64,000 nt of DNA from an uncultured Sulfitobacter sp. (GTDB taxonomy: Bacteria > Pseudomonadota > Alphaproteobacteria > Rhodobacterales > Rhodobacteraceae): positions 1 to 64,000 of the forward strand of contig CALFWM010000033.1 of assembly GCA_937928635.1 (NCBI GenBank), given 5' to 3'. Below the pieces are notes generated by a model. That model ran no database searches and was not told the origin of the DNA. It saw only the letters and a program-made list of their open reading frames with translations. Within the stretch, counting starts at the first letter, position 1. Every line of letters starts with the position of its first letter. The position numbers were made by a program, and so were the translations under genes. Positions 17,738 through 26,753 of the stretch are shown piece by piece.

Positions 17738-18889
17738 ATGTCCGACTTGAAAATCCAGTGTCCTAAGTGCTCTCACGATATTGAGTTAACGGAGCAATTG
17801 GCAGGCCCGATGCTGGCCGATCTGCGTGCGTCCTTTGACGAGGAACTGGTCAAGCGGGAGGCGCAGGCCGCCAAGGCACTGGCAGCCGCACAAGCACAGG
17901 CAAAGGAAACCGCCAAGGCAGAAGCCGCAACAGAACAGGCTGCCTTGCAGGAGCGCGTCAAGGCGCAGGAAGAAAAGCTGCGAGAGGCGCAAGCCGCGCA
18001 GGCCGCCGCGTTAAAACGTGAGCAGGAATTGAAAGACAAAGAAGCTGAGGTGGAGCTGACGCTGCAAAAAATGCTGGCGGCAGAACGCCCTGCCCTCGCC
18101 GAAAAGCTGGGGCGCGAGGCGGATGAAAAAGCCGCGCTTAAACTGGCCGAACAGGCGCAGGTCATGGAAGGCATGAAGCGCCAGATTGAAGCGCTCAAGC
18201 AAAAATCAGAGCAAGGTTCGATGCAGACCCAAGGGGAAGCGGCCGAGATTGTACTGGAGGAAACCCTCGCTTTGGCTTTTCCGATGGATGGATTTGTGCC
18301 GGTGGCCAAGGGTGTGAGCGGCGCAGATGTGCGCCAGGATGTGACCGGCCCCAATGGCACCACGGGCAGTATCCTGTGGGAGAGCAAGCGCACAAAGAAC
18401 TGGACGGCAGGGTGGCTTGCCAAATTGCGCGATGATCAGCGCGCGTCGGGCTGCGAGGTTGCCGTGATCACCTCCCATGCCCTGCCCGAGGGGATCGACA
18501 GTTTTGGCATGGTCGATGGCATCTGGGTCTGCGCCCCGCGTTATGCGGTGCCGCTTGCCACCTCTTTGCGCCAGGGCTTGATTGACGTCGCCGGGGCGAA
18601 GGGCCGCGCCATGGGCCAGGAAACCAAGATGGAAATGATCTATGACTATCTGACCGGGACACAGTTCAAGCAGCGTGTGGATGCCATTGTGGAACGGTTT
18701 GAGGACATGCAGGAAAACCTGCGCAAAGAGCGTGTTTTTATGGAAAAACAATGGTCCACGCGGGCCAAACAAATTGATCTGGTGATTGCCTCAACCGTTG
18801 GGATGCACGGTGATTTGCAAGGCATCGCGGGGCGCGCCATGCCAGAGATTGCAAGCGTTGAAGGGTTGTTGATCGGCAAGGACGATTAA
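17738..18889 (+). CDS. DUF2130 family protein: zinc ribbon, coiled coil, nuclease-like C-terminus
   Basis: Conserved protein of 383 residues. An N-terminal CPKC motif suggests half of a zinc ribbon. Residues about 30-190 are a long Ala/Glu/Gln/Lys-rich coiled coil. The C-terminal half carries the DUF2130 signature (ILWESKRTKNW, then GIWVCAP). The E-x-K in WESK, preceded by Asp residues in GADVRQD, resembles a PD-(D/E)xK nuclease core, but this is an inference. The ATG at 17738 is chosen because it begins the conserved MSDLKIQCPKC; the in-frame upstream codons have no such character. No function is established. Confidence 0.8.
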   Translation: MSDLKIQCPKCSHDIELTEQLAGPMLADLRASFDEELVKREAQAAKALAAAQAQAKETAKAEAATEQAALQERVKAQEEKLREAQAAQAAALKREQELKDKEAEVELTLQKMLAAERPALAEKLGREADEKAALKLAEQAQVMEGMKRQIEALKQKSEQGSMQTQGEAAEIVLEETLALAFPMDGFVPVAKGVSGADVRQDVTGPNGTTGSILWESKRTKNWTAGWLAKLRDDQRASGCEVAVITSHALPEGIDSFGMVDGIWVCAPRYAVPLATSLRQGLIDVAGAKGRAMGQETKMEMIYDYLTGTQFKQRVDAIVERFEDMQENLRKERVFMEKQWSTRAKQIDLVIASTVGMHGDLQGIAGRAMPEIASVEGLLIGKDD

Positions 18890-18910
18890 AAGCAAACGCC
18901 TGACGCGCCG

Positions 18911-21055
18911 CTAAGGCATCTGTGCGACATGAAAGTCCCTGGGCCCCTGACCCGCACGATGGATCGCCCGTGCGGACACATAGGCCTGTTCCAGATGTCG
19001 GGTGAACATCTGGGTATCGAACAACGGCAGCGCCTCTTTATGCTTTGCCAAATGGGCGCGACATGCGGCCAGACATGCCGGATCACGGGCCAGTTGCAGG
19101 GCCAATGCCTCGTATTCATCTGTCGAATGGGTCACGAGGTCTGGCAGGTTCACAGCACTCAGCAAGCTCGCACAAACCCGCGCGGCAAATTGCGCGCCCG
19201 CTTTGGTCACAATCGGCACGCCCGCCCATAAGGCGTCACTTGCGGTCGTATGCGCATTGCAGGCAAAGGTGTCGAGAAACAGATCCGCCAGCCGCTGCCG
19301 TGCAAGGTGTTCTGCAACAGGCAGGCGGTCCGCAAAAATCAGGCGGTTCGCGCAAATGCCACGCGCCGCTGCCTGCTGTTTCAGGTTGGCCTCTGCCCAA
19401 GTGTTGGCACGCAGGAGCCACAACACAGACCCCTCGCATGCCGCCAACAGGCGCATCCAGACCGCAAATTCATCCGGGGTGATTTTGTAGCTGTTGTTAA
19501 AACAACAAAACACAAATCCATCCGGCGGCAGGCCGCAGTCTTGCCGGGTAAAACACCGCTCCGAAATCTCGCGGCGGTTGTCATTCACCTGATAGCTCCA
19601 AGGCATGTAAATGACATTTTCGCTAAACCCGTCCCGCTGGTCAGGGGGCAAAACAACCGGGTCAGCGATGACATAATCATAGGCCACCGATCCCATGCTG
19701 GAGGGATAGCCAAGCCATGATATCTGGATCGGCGCGGGCCTCTGCGCAAAAATCTCCGGGCGGCTGTTGCCTGTGTAGCCTTTCAGGTCCACCGCGATGT
19801 CGAGGCCATTTGCCTGTGCCAATTCAGCGATTTTGGGGGCGGGCAGATCACCCACGTCATGGAATGCGCTGGTGTTGGCCAAAATGCGTTTGCGCGCCGG
19901 GTCCTGCGTTTTGGGGCCAAAGGAATAAGCGATGATCTCAAACCTTTTGGGGTCATGCTGCTCAAACAATCCGCCCATCAGGTACATGGTGGCATGGTTG
20001 TGAAAATCTGCTGAAAAATACCCGATGCGCAGGCGCTCAGAAGGCGAAGCAACTTTTGCAAATGGGTTGTGTGCTGCGGGCGCAGCAAACCGTTTGGCAT
20101 AACATTCTGACCGCGCGCGCTGGCGCTGCGGGTGATCCTCCAGCGCCAAAAAACCAAAGGGTACCGTGCCGCCCCCGCGGCTGCCAAAATCCTCAGGTTG
20201 CTGCGCAAAATCAGCCATCGCATGCCAATCGCACATATGCGCCATTTGGTGCAGTTTTTCGATGCGTGCCGGGTCATGCGATGGTGCAATTTTGAGAACG
20301 GCGTCAAAACTCTCCACAGCCTCGGGCAGCTTGCCCTGCAAGGATTGCACAAGACCAAGGTTATAGCGGCCATCCACAAAATGCGGGGCCAGCGCCACCG
20401 CTTTCTTCAGGCATTCCTCTGCCTGCGGCAATTGATCAACCTCGCGATAGACGTTGCCAAGGTTATGCAAGATCACGTGATTGTTCGGGGCCACCTGACG
20501 CGCCTTGGTCAGGGCGTGCACAGCATCATCATGGGCACCCATCGCGCTCAACAAGGTGCCCAGATTGTTGAGTGCCTCCAGATGGTTGGGATGATCGTTT
20601 AGCACCGCAGCGTAGCATGCCACCGCCGGCGCCTGATCGCCCTTGGCTTTATGCACATCCCCCAGACCGACCCGTGCGCTCGCCTTGTGTGCGTCCAATG
20701 CGATGGCTTTTGCAAAGGCGTCTGCTGCGTCATCCGGGCGATCACACCGCAGGTGGGTGGCCCCCAAAAGGTTCCACAGGAAATAGGACTCCGGGAAAAG
20801 CCTGACCAATGCCGTCAGATTGTCCTGCAAGGTTTCATAGGCCCCTGCCTTGAACGCCTGCTTTAACTGCTGCTCTTGCGCGGGTGGCAGGTTGCGCCCC
20901 TGCGCGCTTTGATCCCTCAACAATCGCGCCTGTTGCTGAATGCGCCGGTTGCTGGGAAAACTTGCCAAAAACGCCTCACAGACGGCCAATGCCTCCCCGA
21001 CCTGGCCTTGCTTTTCAAAACGCTTTGCTTTGCGCACAATACTTTCGACAGACAT
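18911..21055 (-). CDS. TPR-containing O-GlcNAc-transferase-like glycosyltransferase (GT41)
   Basis: Soluble protein of 714 residues. The N-terminal 300 residues are tetratricopeptide repeats (for example LNNLGTLLSAMGAHDDA and LHNLGNVYREVDQLPQA). The C-terminal half matches the SPINDLY/O-GlcNAc transferase family: RIGYFSADFHNHA, DLKGYTGNSRPEIFAQRPAPIQ, WLGYPSSMGS, and the nucleotide-sugar region TFACNAHTTASDALWAGVP. It should transfer a sugar from a UDP-sugar to Ser/Thr of proteins or to another acceptor. The ATG at 21055 has a GGGTGG site six bases away and is preferred over upstream ATGs. It stands alone, convergent with the DUF2130 gene, so its acceptor is unknown. Confidence 0.87.
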   Translation of the reverse strand: MSVESIVRKAKRFEKQGQVGEALAVCEAFLASFPSNRRIQQQARLLRDQSAQGRNLPPAQEQQLKQAFKAGAYETLQDNLTALVRLFPESYFLWNLLGATHLRCDRPDDAADAFAKAIALDAHKASARVGLGDVHKAKGDQAPAVACYAAVLNDHPNHLEALNNLGTLLSAMGAHDDAVHALTKARQVAPNNHVILHNLGNVYREVDQLPQAEECLKKAVALAPHFVDGRYNLGLVQSLQGKLPEAVESFDAVLKIAPSHDPARIEKLHQMAHMCDWHAMADFAQQPEDFGSRGGGTVPFGFLALEDHPQRQRARSECYAKRFAAPAAHNPFAKVASPSERLRIGYFSADFHNHATMYLMGGLFEQHDPKRFEIIAYSFGPKTQDPARKRILANTSAFHDVGDLPAPKIAELAQANGLDIAVDLKGYTGNSRPEIFAQRPAPIQISWLGYPSSMGSVAYDYVIADPVVLPPDQRDGFSENVIYMPWSYQVNDNRREISERCFTRQDCGLPPDGFVFCCFNNSYKITPDEFAVWMRLLAACEGSVLWLLRANTWAEANLKQQAAARGICANRLIFADRLPVAEHLARQRLADLFLDTFACNAHTTASDALWAGVPIVTKAGAQFAARVCASLLSAVNLPDLVTHSTDEYEALALQLARDPACLAACRAHLAKHKEALPLFDTQMFTRHLEQAYVSARAIHRAGQGPRDFHVAQMP

Positions 21056-21281
21056 ATGAACCACCCCCATGGTCGCTGCTTTGATCCCAGACAAAACGTG
21101 CCCCCCGGCACGCACCCTGTCTTGTGGGGGTGATAAGTAACGTCAGAAAGGTTTCGAGTTGCTTGCGCCCGGCCCCTTCTTTTCCTCAGGATTTTAGCAA
21201 ACCTTGGCTTAAATGCAGACCAAGGTTCGGCGCCGTGATTGGTTAACAGCGGATGTGCGATTTACGTGTCAGCCAGGTCAC

Positions 21282-21572
21282 TCACGACTGAACCTGCGCA
21301 AAACCACGCACCTCTTTGCGCGCGATCATTGCCGCGACCTGTTGGTCAAATGCCTTGAAATGTGCGTTGTCCAGATGGGCCTGAAACGCGGCTTTATCTG
21401 TATATAGCTCGTACAAAAACACCTCGTCGGGGCGATCCGGGTCCGTGCAGATGTCAAACCGATGGCACCCCGGCTCTATCTGCAGCGAGGTCTGCGCGTT
21501 CTGCCTCATCAGCGGCATAAACGCCTCCATCTGCCCTGATTTGATCTGAAATGTCACGGCGAGTGCATACAT
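21282..21572 (-). CDS. Antibiotic-biosynthesis-monooxygenase (ABM) domain protein
   Basis: Small ferredoxin-like alpha/beta barrel protein of 96 residues. It shows the ABM-family pattern: a first strand YALAVTFQIK, EPGCHRFDI in the middle, and FLYELYTDKAAFQAHLDNAHFKAF toward the end. Relatives include quinol monooxygenases (YgiN) and heme-degrading or polyketide-tailoring enzymes. A good ribosome site (AGGGG) lies before the ATG. It is not within an operon. Confidence 0.82.
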   Translation of the reverse strand: MYALAVTFQIKSGQMEAFMPLMRQNAQTSLQIEPGCHRFDICTDPDRPDEVFLYELYTDKAAFQAHLDNAHFKAFDQQVAAMIARKEVRGFAQVQS

Positions 21573-21765
21573 GGTTCAATCCCCTTTTGGCGCAAAAGTT
21601 CAGGCGGTTGCCCCCTGCTGGGCAATCGCCCAACTGTCGCCTGATCTGGCCGGATTTCACAAGGGGTTTGTTGCAAATCAACCTGCATGGCTTCATGGCG
21701 CGCAGTCAATCTGAGATCCGTCCACGTGGCGGGGTTCGGTGCAAACGGGGATCGGACAAAACCGC

Positions 21766-21918
21766 ATGAGCACGACATTTGAAATCGCTGTGTTTGAAGG
21801 CGACGGAATTGGAGCAGAAATCATGGGTTCGACGGTGGGCGTGTTAACGCAACTTGCCCCGCGCAAGCAGTCTCTGACGCGCCGTTCAAGCCATAGGATG
21901 TTCAAGAAACGCCTGTAA
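21766..21918 (+). pseudogene. N-terminal remnant of an isopropylmalate/tartrate dehydrogenase-type gene
   Basis: A 50-codon frame starts with FEIAVFEGDGIGAEIM, the hallmark N-terminus (GDGIGxE) of the isocitrate/isopropylmalate/tartrate dehydrogenase family, which is normally over 340 residues. After about residue 31 (VLTQLAP) the family resemblance stops and a stop follows at 21916. The remaining nine tenths of the gene are missing; the next gene, on the opposite strand, begins 15 bases on. This is best read as a gene relic left by a deletion. Confidence 0.65.
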
Positions 21919-21932
21919 CACACAGAAGAAGG

Positions 21933-23387
21933 CTAATTTTCGCTTTTCTCCGCGACCCAGATTCTCAAGACCGCACTGGCCGCATCCACATCCTGCCCCA
22001 ATGCCCGGTCTTCCTGTAGCGGCAAAACCCGCGAGCGCAGCGCCTGATGCAGTGGCGTGGGGGCAAGCCCGCGCAAATCACGGGCCTGCGCGGCAACCAC
22101 GGCTTCGACCGCTGCCAGCACATGCAGGGGCTGCATCTGGTCTGACAGTTTGCTGGCCGCCAACCCGGTCATCGGGGCCATATCCTCCACCCCATCTGAC
22201 ACCGGGGCCGGGTCAAACGACACGGGCATGGCGTGACGACGGACCTCTGCGAGCAATGCGGCAGCGGTCTTTTGCAACGGCACAAACCCTGCACTGGCCC
22301 CACCAACAGGCGACAGATAGCGCGGTAGCCCGGTCAACGCCGGGTTCATCAGGCGCTGCACACGCATCACAACGCCATTCCCCACCATCGCCATCGCAAG
22401 GCTGACCTGTTCCAACGCAAGCGCCAGCGCCGGGGCGTGAAAATTGGGCGTGGAGCACATTGCATCGCTCCCCAACACGGCAGGGCTGTCGCTTGCCCCG
22501 TTTAGCTCATCCTCCCAGATCGCAATCGCGCGGCTGATTGCATCCTGTGCGGCCCCCATGACCGGTGCCAGCGTGCGAAAGCTGAGCGCGTCTTGCACGC
22601 GTGGGGCCGAAACGCTGTCACCGATCTGATCCAGAAACCAGGCGGCCATTTCCGCCTGTCCGGGTGCGGCGCGCAAGGCATTGATCTCAGGATTAAATAT
22701 CTGCGGGTTGGCCCCGTAGCCCTCAAACGACAACACCGCTGCATGTTGGCACATGCTTAGGCCAACCCGTGCGGCACCCAGGGCCGCTGCGGCACCGGCC
22801 ACGCTGACGGCAGAATGGTTGATCAGGGCCATCGCATCTTTGGGCTGCAACACCGGGGCCACCAGACCGGCTTGCGCCAACGCCGCATCACTGTCTTGCC
22901 ACGCGGTGCCGTTCCACATCTGCCCCTGTCCCAGCAGCGCCAGCGCCCAGTGCGCGTTCTGCGCCAGGTCGGCGGCACCTATCGACCCGGTTCCGGCAAT
23001 CCCCGGGGACAGCCCCGCGCGAAACACGTCACAAAGATGGTCAAACAACACAGGGGACATCCCGCTGTGCCCGCGCGCGGCCCCTATCAGCCGGGCCAGC
23101 AATACGGCGCGCCCTGTGGGCGGCGGCAACATCGGCCCGACCGCCACTGCCCGCCCCGCAATCAACTGATGTTGAAAGGCGGCAATATCACCGGGCGCAA
23201 TACGGTGGCTGAGATTGGCACCCAGCCCGGTGTTCAATCCATAAACGGGGGCCTCTCCCGCGGTGGCGGCATCAACGACCTTTCGGGTAGCGTGCAGGCC
23301 CGCGTGAACGTCGCCGGCCACGTGCAACACATCCCCGCGGAGCCCCTCCGCAAAATCCCTTAACGAGACAAAACCGCCCAGGTCCAT
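21933..23387 (-). CDS. Histidine/aromatic ammonia-lyase family protein lacking the MIO triad
   Basis: Protein of 484 residues with the overall HAL/PAL fold: YGLNTGLGAN near 50, NPEIN, and DGVEDMAPM near 410 are family landmarks. The Ala-Ser-Gly triad that cyclises to the MIO electrophile is replaced: the family GSxGASGDLAPLAH appears here as GSIGAADLAQNAH (A138, A139), with Ser and one residue lost. The QDxYSLR motif is QDALSFR, losing the Tyr. The enzyme therefore cannot work by the known MIO mechanism. The ATG overlaps the end of the upstream cyclodeaminase-like gene (ATGA), so the two are coupled. It may be a pseudoenzyme, a partner subunit, or an enzyme with other chemistry. Confidence 0.85.
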   Translation of the reverse strand: MDLGGFVSLRDFAEGLRGDVLHVAGDVHAGLHATRKVVDAATAGEAPVYGLNTGLGANLSHRIAPGDIAAFQHQLIAGRAVAVGPMLPPPTGRAVLLARLIGAARGHSGMSPVLFDHLCDVFRAGLSPGIAGTGSIGAADLAQNAHWALALLGQGQMWNGTAWQDSDAALAQAGLVAPVLQPKDAMALINHSAVSVAGAAAALGAARVGLSMCQHAAVLSFEGYGANPQIFNPEINALRAAPGQAEMAAWFLDQIGDSVSAPRVQDALSFRTLAPVMGAAQDAISRAIAIWEDELNGASDSPAVLGSDAMCSTPNFHAPALALALEQVSLAMAMVGNGVVMRVQRLMNPALTGLPRYLSPVGGASAGFVPLQKTAAALLAEVRRHAMPVSFDPAPVSDGVEDMAPMTGLAASKLSDQMQPLHVLAAVEAVVAAQARDLRGLAPTPLHQALRSRVLPLQEDRALGQDVDAASAVLRIWVAEKSEN

Positions 23388-24394
23388 CACGCAAACCGCA
23401 AACGCTGACCGATGCCCAGCGTTGCCGCCTTGCGTAGCATCGCATGCCCCAGCGCAATGTCCGACAGTGACAGCCCGCGATGCCAAAACAAAATGGTCTC
23501 TTCCGCATTTTCGCGCCCGGGTTTGAGCCCTGCCACGATCTGCCCCAGCTCCGCATGCAGGGTGTCTGCGGTCAGTTTACCCTGATCCACATGGGCGCGC
23601 AGGGCACCAAACAACCCGTACGCCTGCCCCCAATCGTCCATCACGATCTTATCCATCACATCCGTCAGGCTAAGCTCCACCGCTGACATGGTGCCATAGG
23701 GAATGACCAAGGCCCCTTTCTTGACCCACTGTGTTTTGAACAATGGCTCGGGTTGGGGCAGACGGCTGGCCTCAACCGCGATGTCAGCCCCCTCCAGACA
23801 GGATTGCCAATCCTCAGTCACGACAATCCTGCGCCCCAGATCCGCCTCCAATCTGGCGGCAAAACCCTCGCGGCTTTCGGCACGGCGTGAATGCACACGC
23901 ACCTCCTCAAAATCAAACAGGCTGCACAACAGGCGCACGTTCCAATAGGCGGTGCCGCGTGCCCCGATATGGGCAAGAACTTTGGGGTTCTTCGGGGCAA
24001 GGTGTTTTGCACCCAGGGCGGTAATCGCACCGGTGCGCATTTCGGTAATCCCGGTGGCATCGACCAGCGCCTTGGGCGCACCATTGCGTGGATCAAATAA
24101 GGTTAACAGCCCGTATTCACTGGGCCGCCCCTCTTTGTAGTTGTCAACAAAATCGCCAACAACCTTCGTGCCTGCGGCGTCGATCTCTCCACCGATCCAC
24201 CCGCGCAGCACGTTAAAATGCCCCTCCACCCCGGCACGCGGGCGGATATGGGTGCGCGGCTCAATCTCTGTGTCCCCGCGCCCTTGCATGGCGAGGCTCT
24301 CTTCGATTGCGGCCAACAGTTCGGCGTCGGTCATGTTCAGGTTTTCAATGTCAAACCTGTTGAGGTACTCAAAATAGACCGGTGGCTGCGTCAT
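23387..24394 (-). CDS. Ornithine cyclodeaminase/mu-crystallin family protein
   Basis: NAD(P)-binding protein of 335 residues, the usual length for the family, which includes ornithine cyclodeaminase, alanine dehydrogenase (Archaeoglobus type), ketimine reductases and opine-type synthases. Visible are the substrate-contact segment RTGAITALGAKHLAP, the nucleotide loop HIGARGTAYWN (a variant of GxGxxA) and MDDWGQ in the C-terminal half. The second of two adjacent ATGs (24394) is chosen because it gives six-base spacing from GGGGAG. It is the first gene of a two-gene unit with the ammonia-lyase homologue, so the two probably act on the same amino acid or imine. Confidence 0.85.
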   Translation of the reverse strand: MTQPPVYFEYLNRFDIENLNMTDAELLAAIEESLAMQGRGDTEIEPRTHIRPRAGVEGHFNVLRGWIGGEIDAAGTKVVGDFVDNYKEGRPSEYGLLTLFDPRNGAPKALVDATGITEMRTGAITALGAKHLAPKNPKVLAHIGARGTAYWNVRLLCSLFDFEEVRVHSRRAESREGFAARLEADLGRRIVVTEDWQSCLEGADIAVEASRLPQPEPLFKTQWVKKGALVIPYGTMSAVELSLTDVMDKIVMDDWGQAYGLFGALRAHVDQGKLTADTLHAELGQIVAGLKPGRENAEETILFWHRGLSLSDIALGHAMLRKAATLGIGQRLRFA

Positions 24395-24895
24395 CATGCT
24401 CTCCCCAAACCCTGACGGCACGGCGGGTGGGGCGTCGTGCCCTGCACGCGCGTCGCCCCGACGTCCCCCACTGCCTGACAATTTCAAACCTTTCTGTCGC
24501 GCTCAGTCCAGCGCAATCTCATACCCTGCCTCGGCGTGAAGCCTGAGATTGGCCGCCGGTTCACTCTACAGCGCATGTTTTGATTGCTCACACCAGCAGA
24601 TCGTAAATTTACTTTAGGAGATCTCTGGAAGCCCTTGTTTTGAATCATAATCCGTATTGAGGTTCTTGTCTTTCATTTCATAGCACGCCCGCGTTGCCCG
24701 GTTCGTTGAAATAGCCCAATTGAGCAATCAGGACACCAGATTGCCATTTGTTATCAATTTTTTAAGAGCATATTCTTGGAATTTTTGGCACCCACAGACG
24801 GTCTTGACTGCGATAAAAGCGTCTCAACGCCCTCCAGAACACCCAGAGCGCAGGACAGATACCAGTAGCGGAGCGCTGGGCCCGTACAGAAACGT
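24395..24895. other. Intergenic region, no gene seen
   Basis: Five hundred bases upstream of the cyclodeaminase-like gene. The stretch 24560-24800 is visibly richer in A/T than its surroundings and has only short, poorly supported frames, including one of 65 codons with an improbable composition. It probably contains the promoter of the leftward pair. No clear palindrome, terminator or RNA could be supported. Confidence 0.5.
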
Positions 24896-25690
24896 TCATC
24901 GCAGCTGCCTCTCATGAATAAGCTCTATTAAGTCACTGAGAATACGGTAAAGTATGGGACGCAGCCGTTCCGCCTTGTCGGGTCGGTAGGTCCAGGGCGC
25001 GCGCTCCTCCATATAGGTGGATTGCGCCAATTCCATCTGGATTGCGTAAATATTTTCAACAGGTTGTCCATAATGACGGGTGGTCCATCCGCCTTTGAAG
25101 CGCCCGTTCAACACGCAGGTATATTCCGACGCGACCCGGCAGCGCATGTGTACGGCACGCTCCACTGAGCGTGCACAACTTGTGGATCCATTCGTGCCAA
25201 TGTTGAAATCAGGCAGTGTATCCTCGAACAGATAGGGGACAACCGACCGGATGGAGTGGCAATCGTACAAGATCGCAACACCATGTTTTTCCCGCACGCG
25301 CTGCAATTCTGTGGATAGCGCTGTGTGGTATGGCGCATGATACAGTGTTTTGCGCCGTGCCACCTCCGCCGCATCTGGTTCTGCGCCAGAGCGATAAATC
25401 GGGATCCCGTCAAAATCAGTTAACGGGCAAAGACCGGTTGTGTTTTGTCCGGGATAAAGGCTTGCGTCCTCCGGCCCGCGATTAACGTCAATTGCATAGC
25501 GATGGATCGGCGTGCGCACCCGCGTAAGATCGAGCCCCAAGTCCTTGTAAAGCCTGTCAATATGCCAATCTGTATCGGCCAACGCACGGCCTCTTTCATT
25601 AAGCCCGTCCCAGATATCACCCGGCACATCGGTGCCGGTATGTGGCAGGCCAAGCACAATCGGGCTGTTGCCTTGGGTGATCTCAATCAT
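24896..25690 (-). CDS. hutG: N-formylglutamate amidohydrolase (HutG-like)
   Basis: Cytoplasmic metal-dependent hydrolase of 264 residues, the family length. It matches N-formylglutamate deformylase: PHTGTDVP near 16, DTDWHIDRLY, RYAIDVNRGPED, and the metal site YDCHSIRS near 142. In histidine degradation this enzyme releases formate from N-formyl-L-glutamate. The other hut genes are not adjacent; the nearest relative is the MIO-less ammonia-lyase homologue 1.5 kb downstream, so a complete local histidine pathway is not present. Confidence 0.87.
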   Translation of the reverse strand: MIEITQGNSPIVLGLPHTGTDVPGDIWDGLNERGRALADTDWHIDRLYKDLGLDLTRVRTPIHRYAIDVNRGPEDASLYPGQNTTGLCPLTDFDGIPIYRSGAEPDAAEVARRKTLYHAPYHTALSTELQRVREKHGVAILYDCHSIRSVVPYLFEDTLPDFNIGTNGSTSCARSVERAVHMRCRVASEYTCVLNGRFKGGWTTRHYGQPVENIYAIQMELAQSTYMEERAPWTYRPDKAERLRPILYRILSDLIELIHERQLR

Positions 25691-26067
25691 GGGCTGGCCT
25701 CCACCAATACGCCGCTGCGCTCAAGGTCCGCGGCGCGTTTCAGATCCGGGGCAAGGTATCAATTTGCCCCCTCCCTGACATGAATACACCATCTTAACCG
25801 TCTGAATAACATATAAATCCCTGGCCATTGGCAACGGTGATCCGCCCGCTGTACGGGTCACCTGACCATCAAGGACGTACATTTTGCGCGAACCTTGGGT
25901 CGGCGTCGGCCAAGCGGGACAGCGCCCAGCGCCCGCATTGTAATGGCGCCACATTGCGTGTTAGCTCCGGTCAATTCCGGTGACGGACGCATTCAACAGC
26001 CCCTCCGTGCAAGAAATGAGACCAACATGATATCGCCCGCCCCCAACGTCAGCTGTTCACGGTAAAA
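25691..26067. other. Intergenic region, no gene seen
   Basis: Lies between hutG (leftward) and the sulfotransferase (rightward), so it should hold divergent promoters. On the minus strand 23 codons run open into a stop that overlaps the hutG start (ATGA), which could be the tail of a lost upstream gene, but an in-frame stop precedes them and no family was recognised. Confidence 0.4.
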
Positions 26068-26730
26068 ATGCTCTATAACAAAGACTTCCTGCTGCTGCAT
26101 TACCCCAAGACGGCGGGCACGTCCGCCTCCGTCTATTTTTGCCGCAACTTTGAAAAGCCGATCTATGGCAGTGTGTCGCCGGGGCTTGTCCCGCAAATTG
26201 GCCTTGGCCCGCAGGACGGCGTTCATCTGCTGACCGAAGGGGACCATTGGAATTTCAGCAAGGCGCAAAGCCATCTGGCAGGTGAAGGCATGGATATTGC
26301 TAACCTCAAGGCGGTGATTTTGCCGATACGCAACCCCTATGATTTGATGGTGTCGCACTATGGCTTCCTGCGCAGAACCTATGAAAACGTCCCCGATCTG
26401 CGCACGCGCCCTGTGTTCAAACTGGCGGCGGAGTCTTCCTTTGGAGAGTTTTGCGCCCAGGTAAAAGCTGTCGATTTTGCCAGTTTTCTGCCCCCTGACA
26501 CGCTGAGCGATCGTATTGCCGTGGAGTTTGTCAGGTTTGAGGCGTTGCAGGCATCCTTCTCAGCCATTTTGACAAAGTACGGATTGGCGCAATCCTATGC
26601 CCTGCCCCATCTGAACCGTGCAGATGCGCCAAAACCCTATGCGGACGCTTATGATGAGACCAGCAAAGCCTGGGTAGACAAGAAAATGGACGCGATGTTT
26701 CGGGTTGGGAACTACCCCAAAACCCTCTGA
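26068..26730 (+). CDS. Sulfotransferase family protein
   Basis: Protein of 220 residues with the two PAPS-binding elements of sulfotransferases: the 5'-phosphosulfate loop HYPKTAGTS near residue 11 and the 3'-phosphate site IRNPYDLMVSHYGF near 92. It should transfer sulfate from PAPS to a glycan, lipid or small molecule. No signal peptide is seen. It stands alone, so the acceptor is unknown. Confidence 0.83.
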   Translation: MLYNKDFLLLHYPKTAGTSASVYFCRNFEKPIYGSVSPGLVPQIGLGPQDGVHLLTEGDHWNFSKAQSHLAGEGMDIANLKAVILPIRNPYDLMVSHYGFLRRTYENVPDLRTRPVFKLAAESSFGEFCAQVKAVDFASFLPPDTLSDRIAVEFVRFEALQASFSAILTKYGLAQSYALPHLNRADAPKPYADAYDETSKAWVDKKMDAMFRVGNYPKTL

Positions 26731-26753
26731 CCCCGCCACACAGGTCAGTGCGT

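Noticed and set aside
25691..25765. Possible tail of a lost hut gene before hutG (23 open codons ending in the ATGA overlap)
   Set aside because: Preceded by an in-frame stop and matches no family that I recognise; too short to call.
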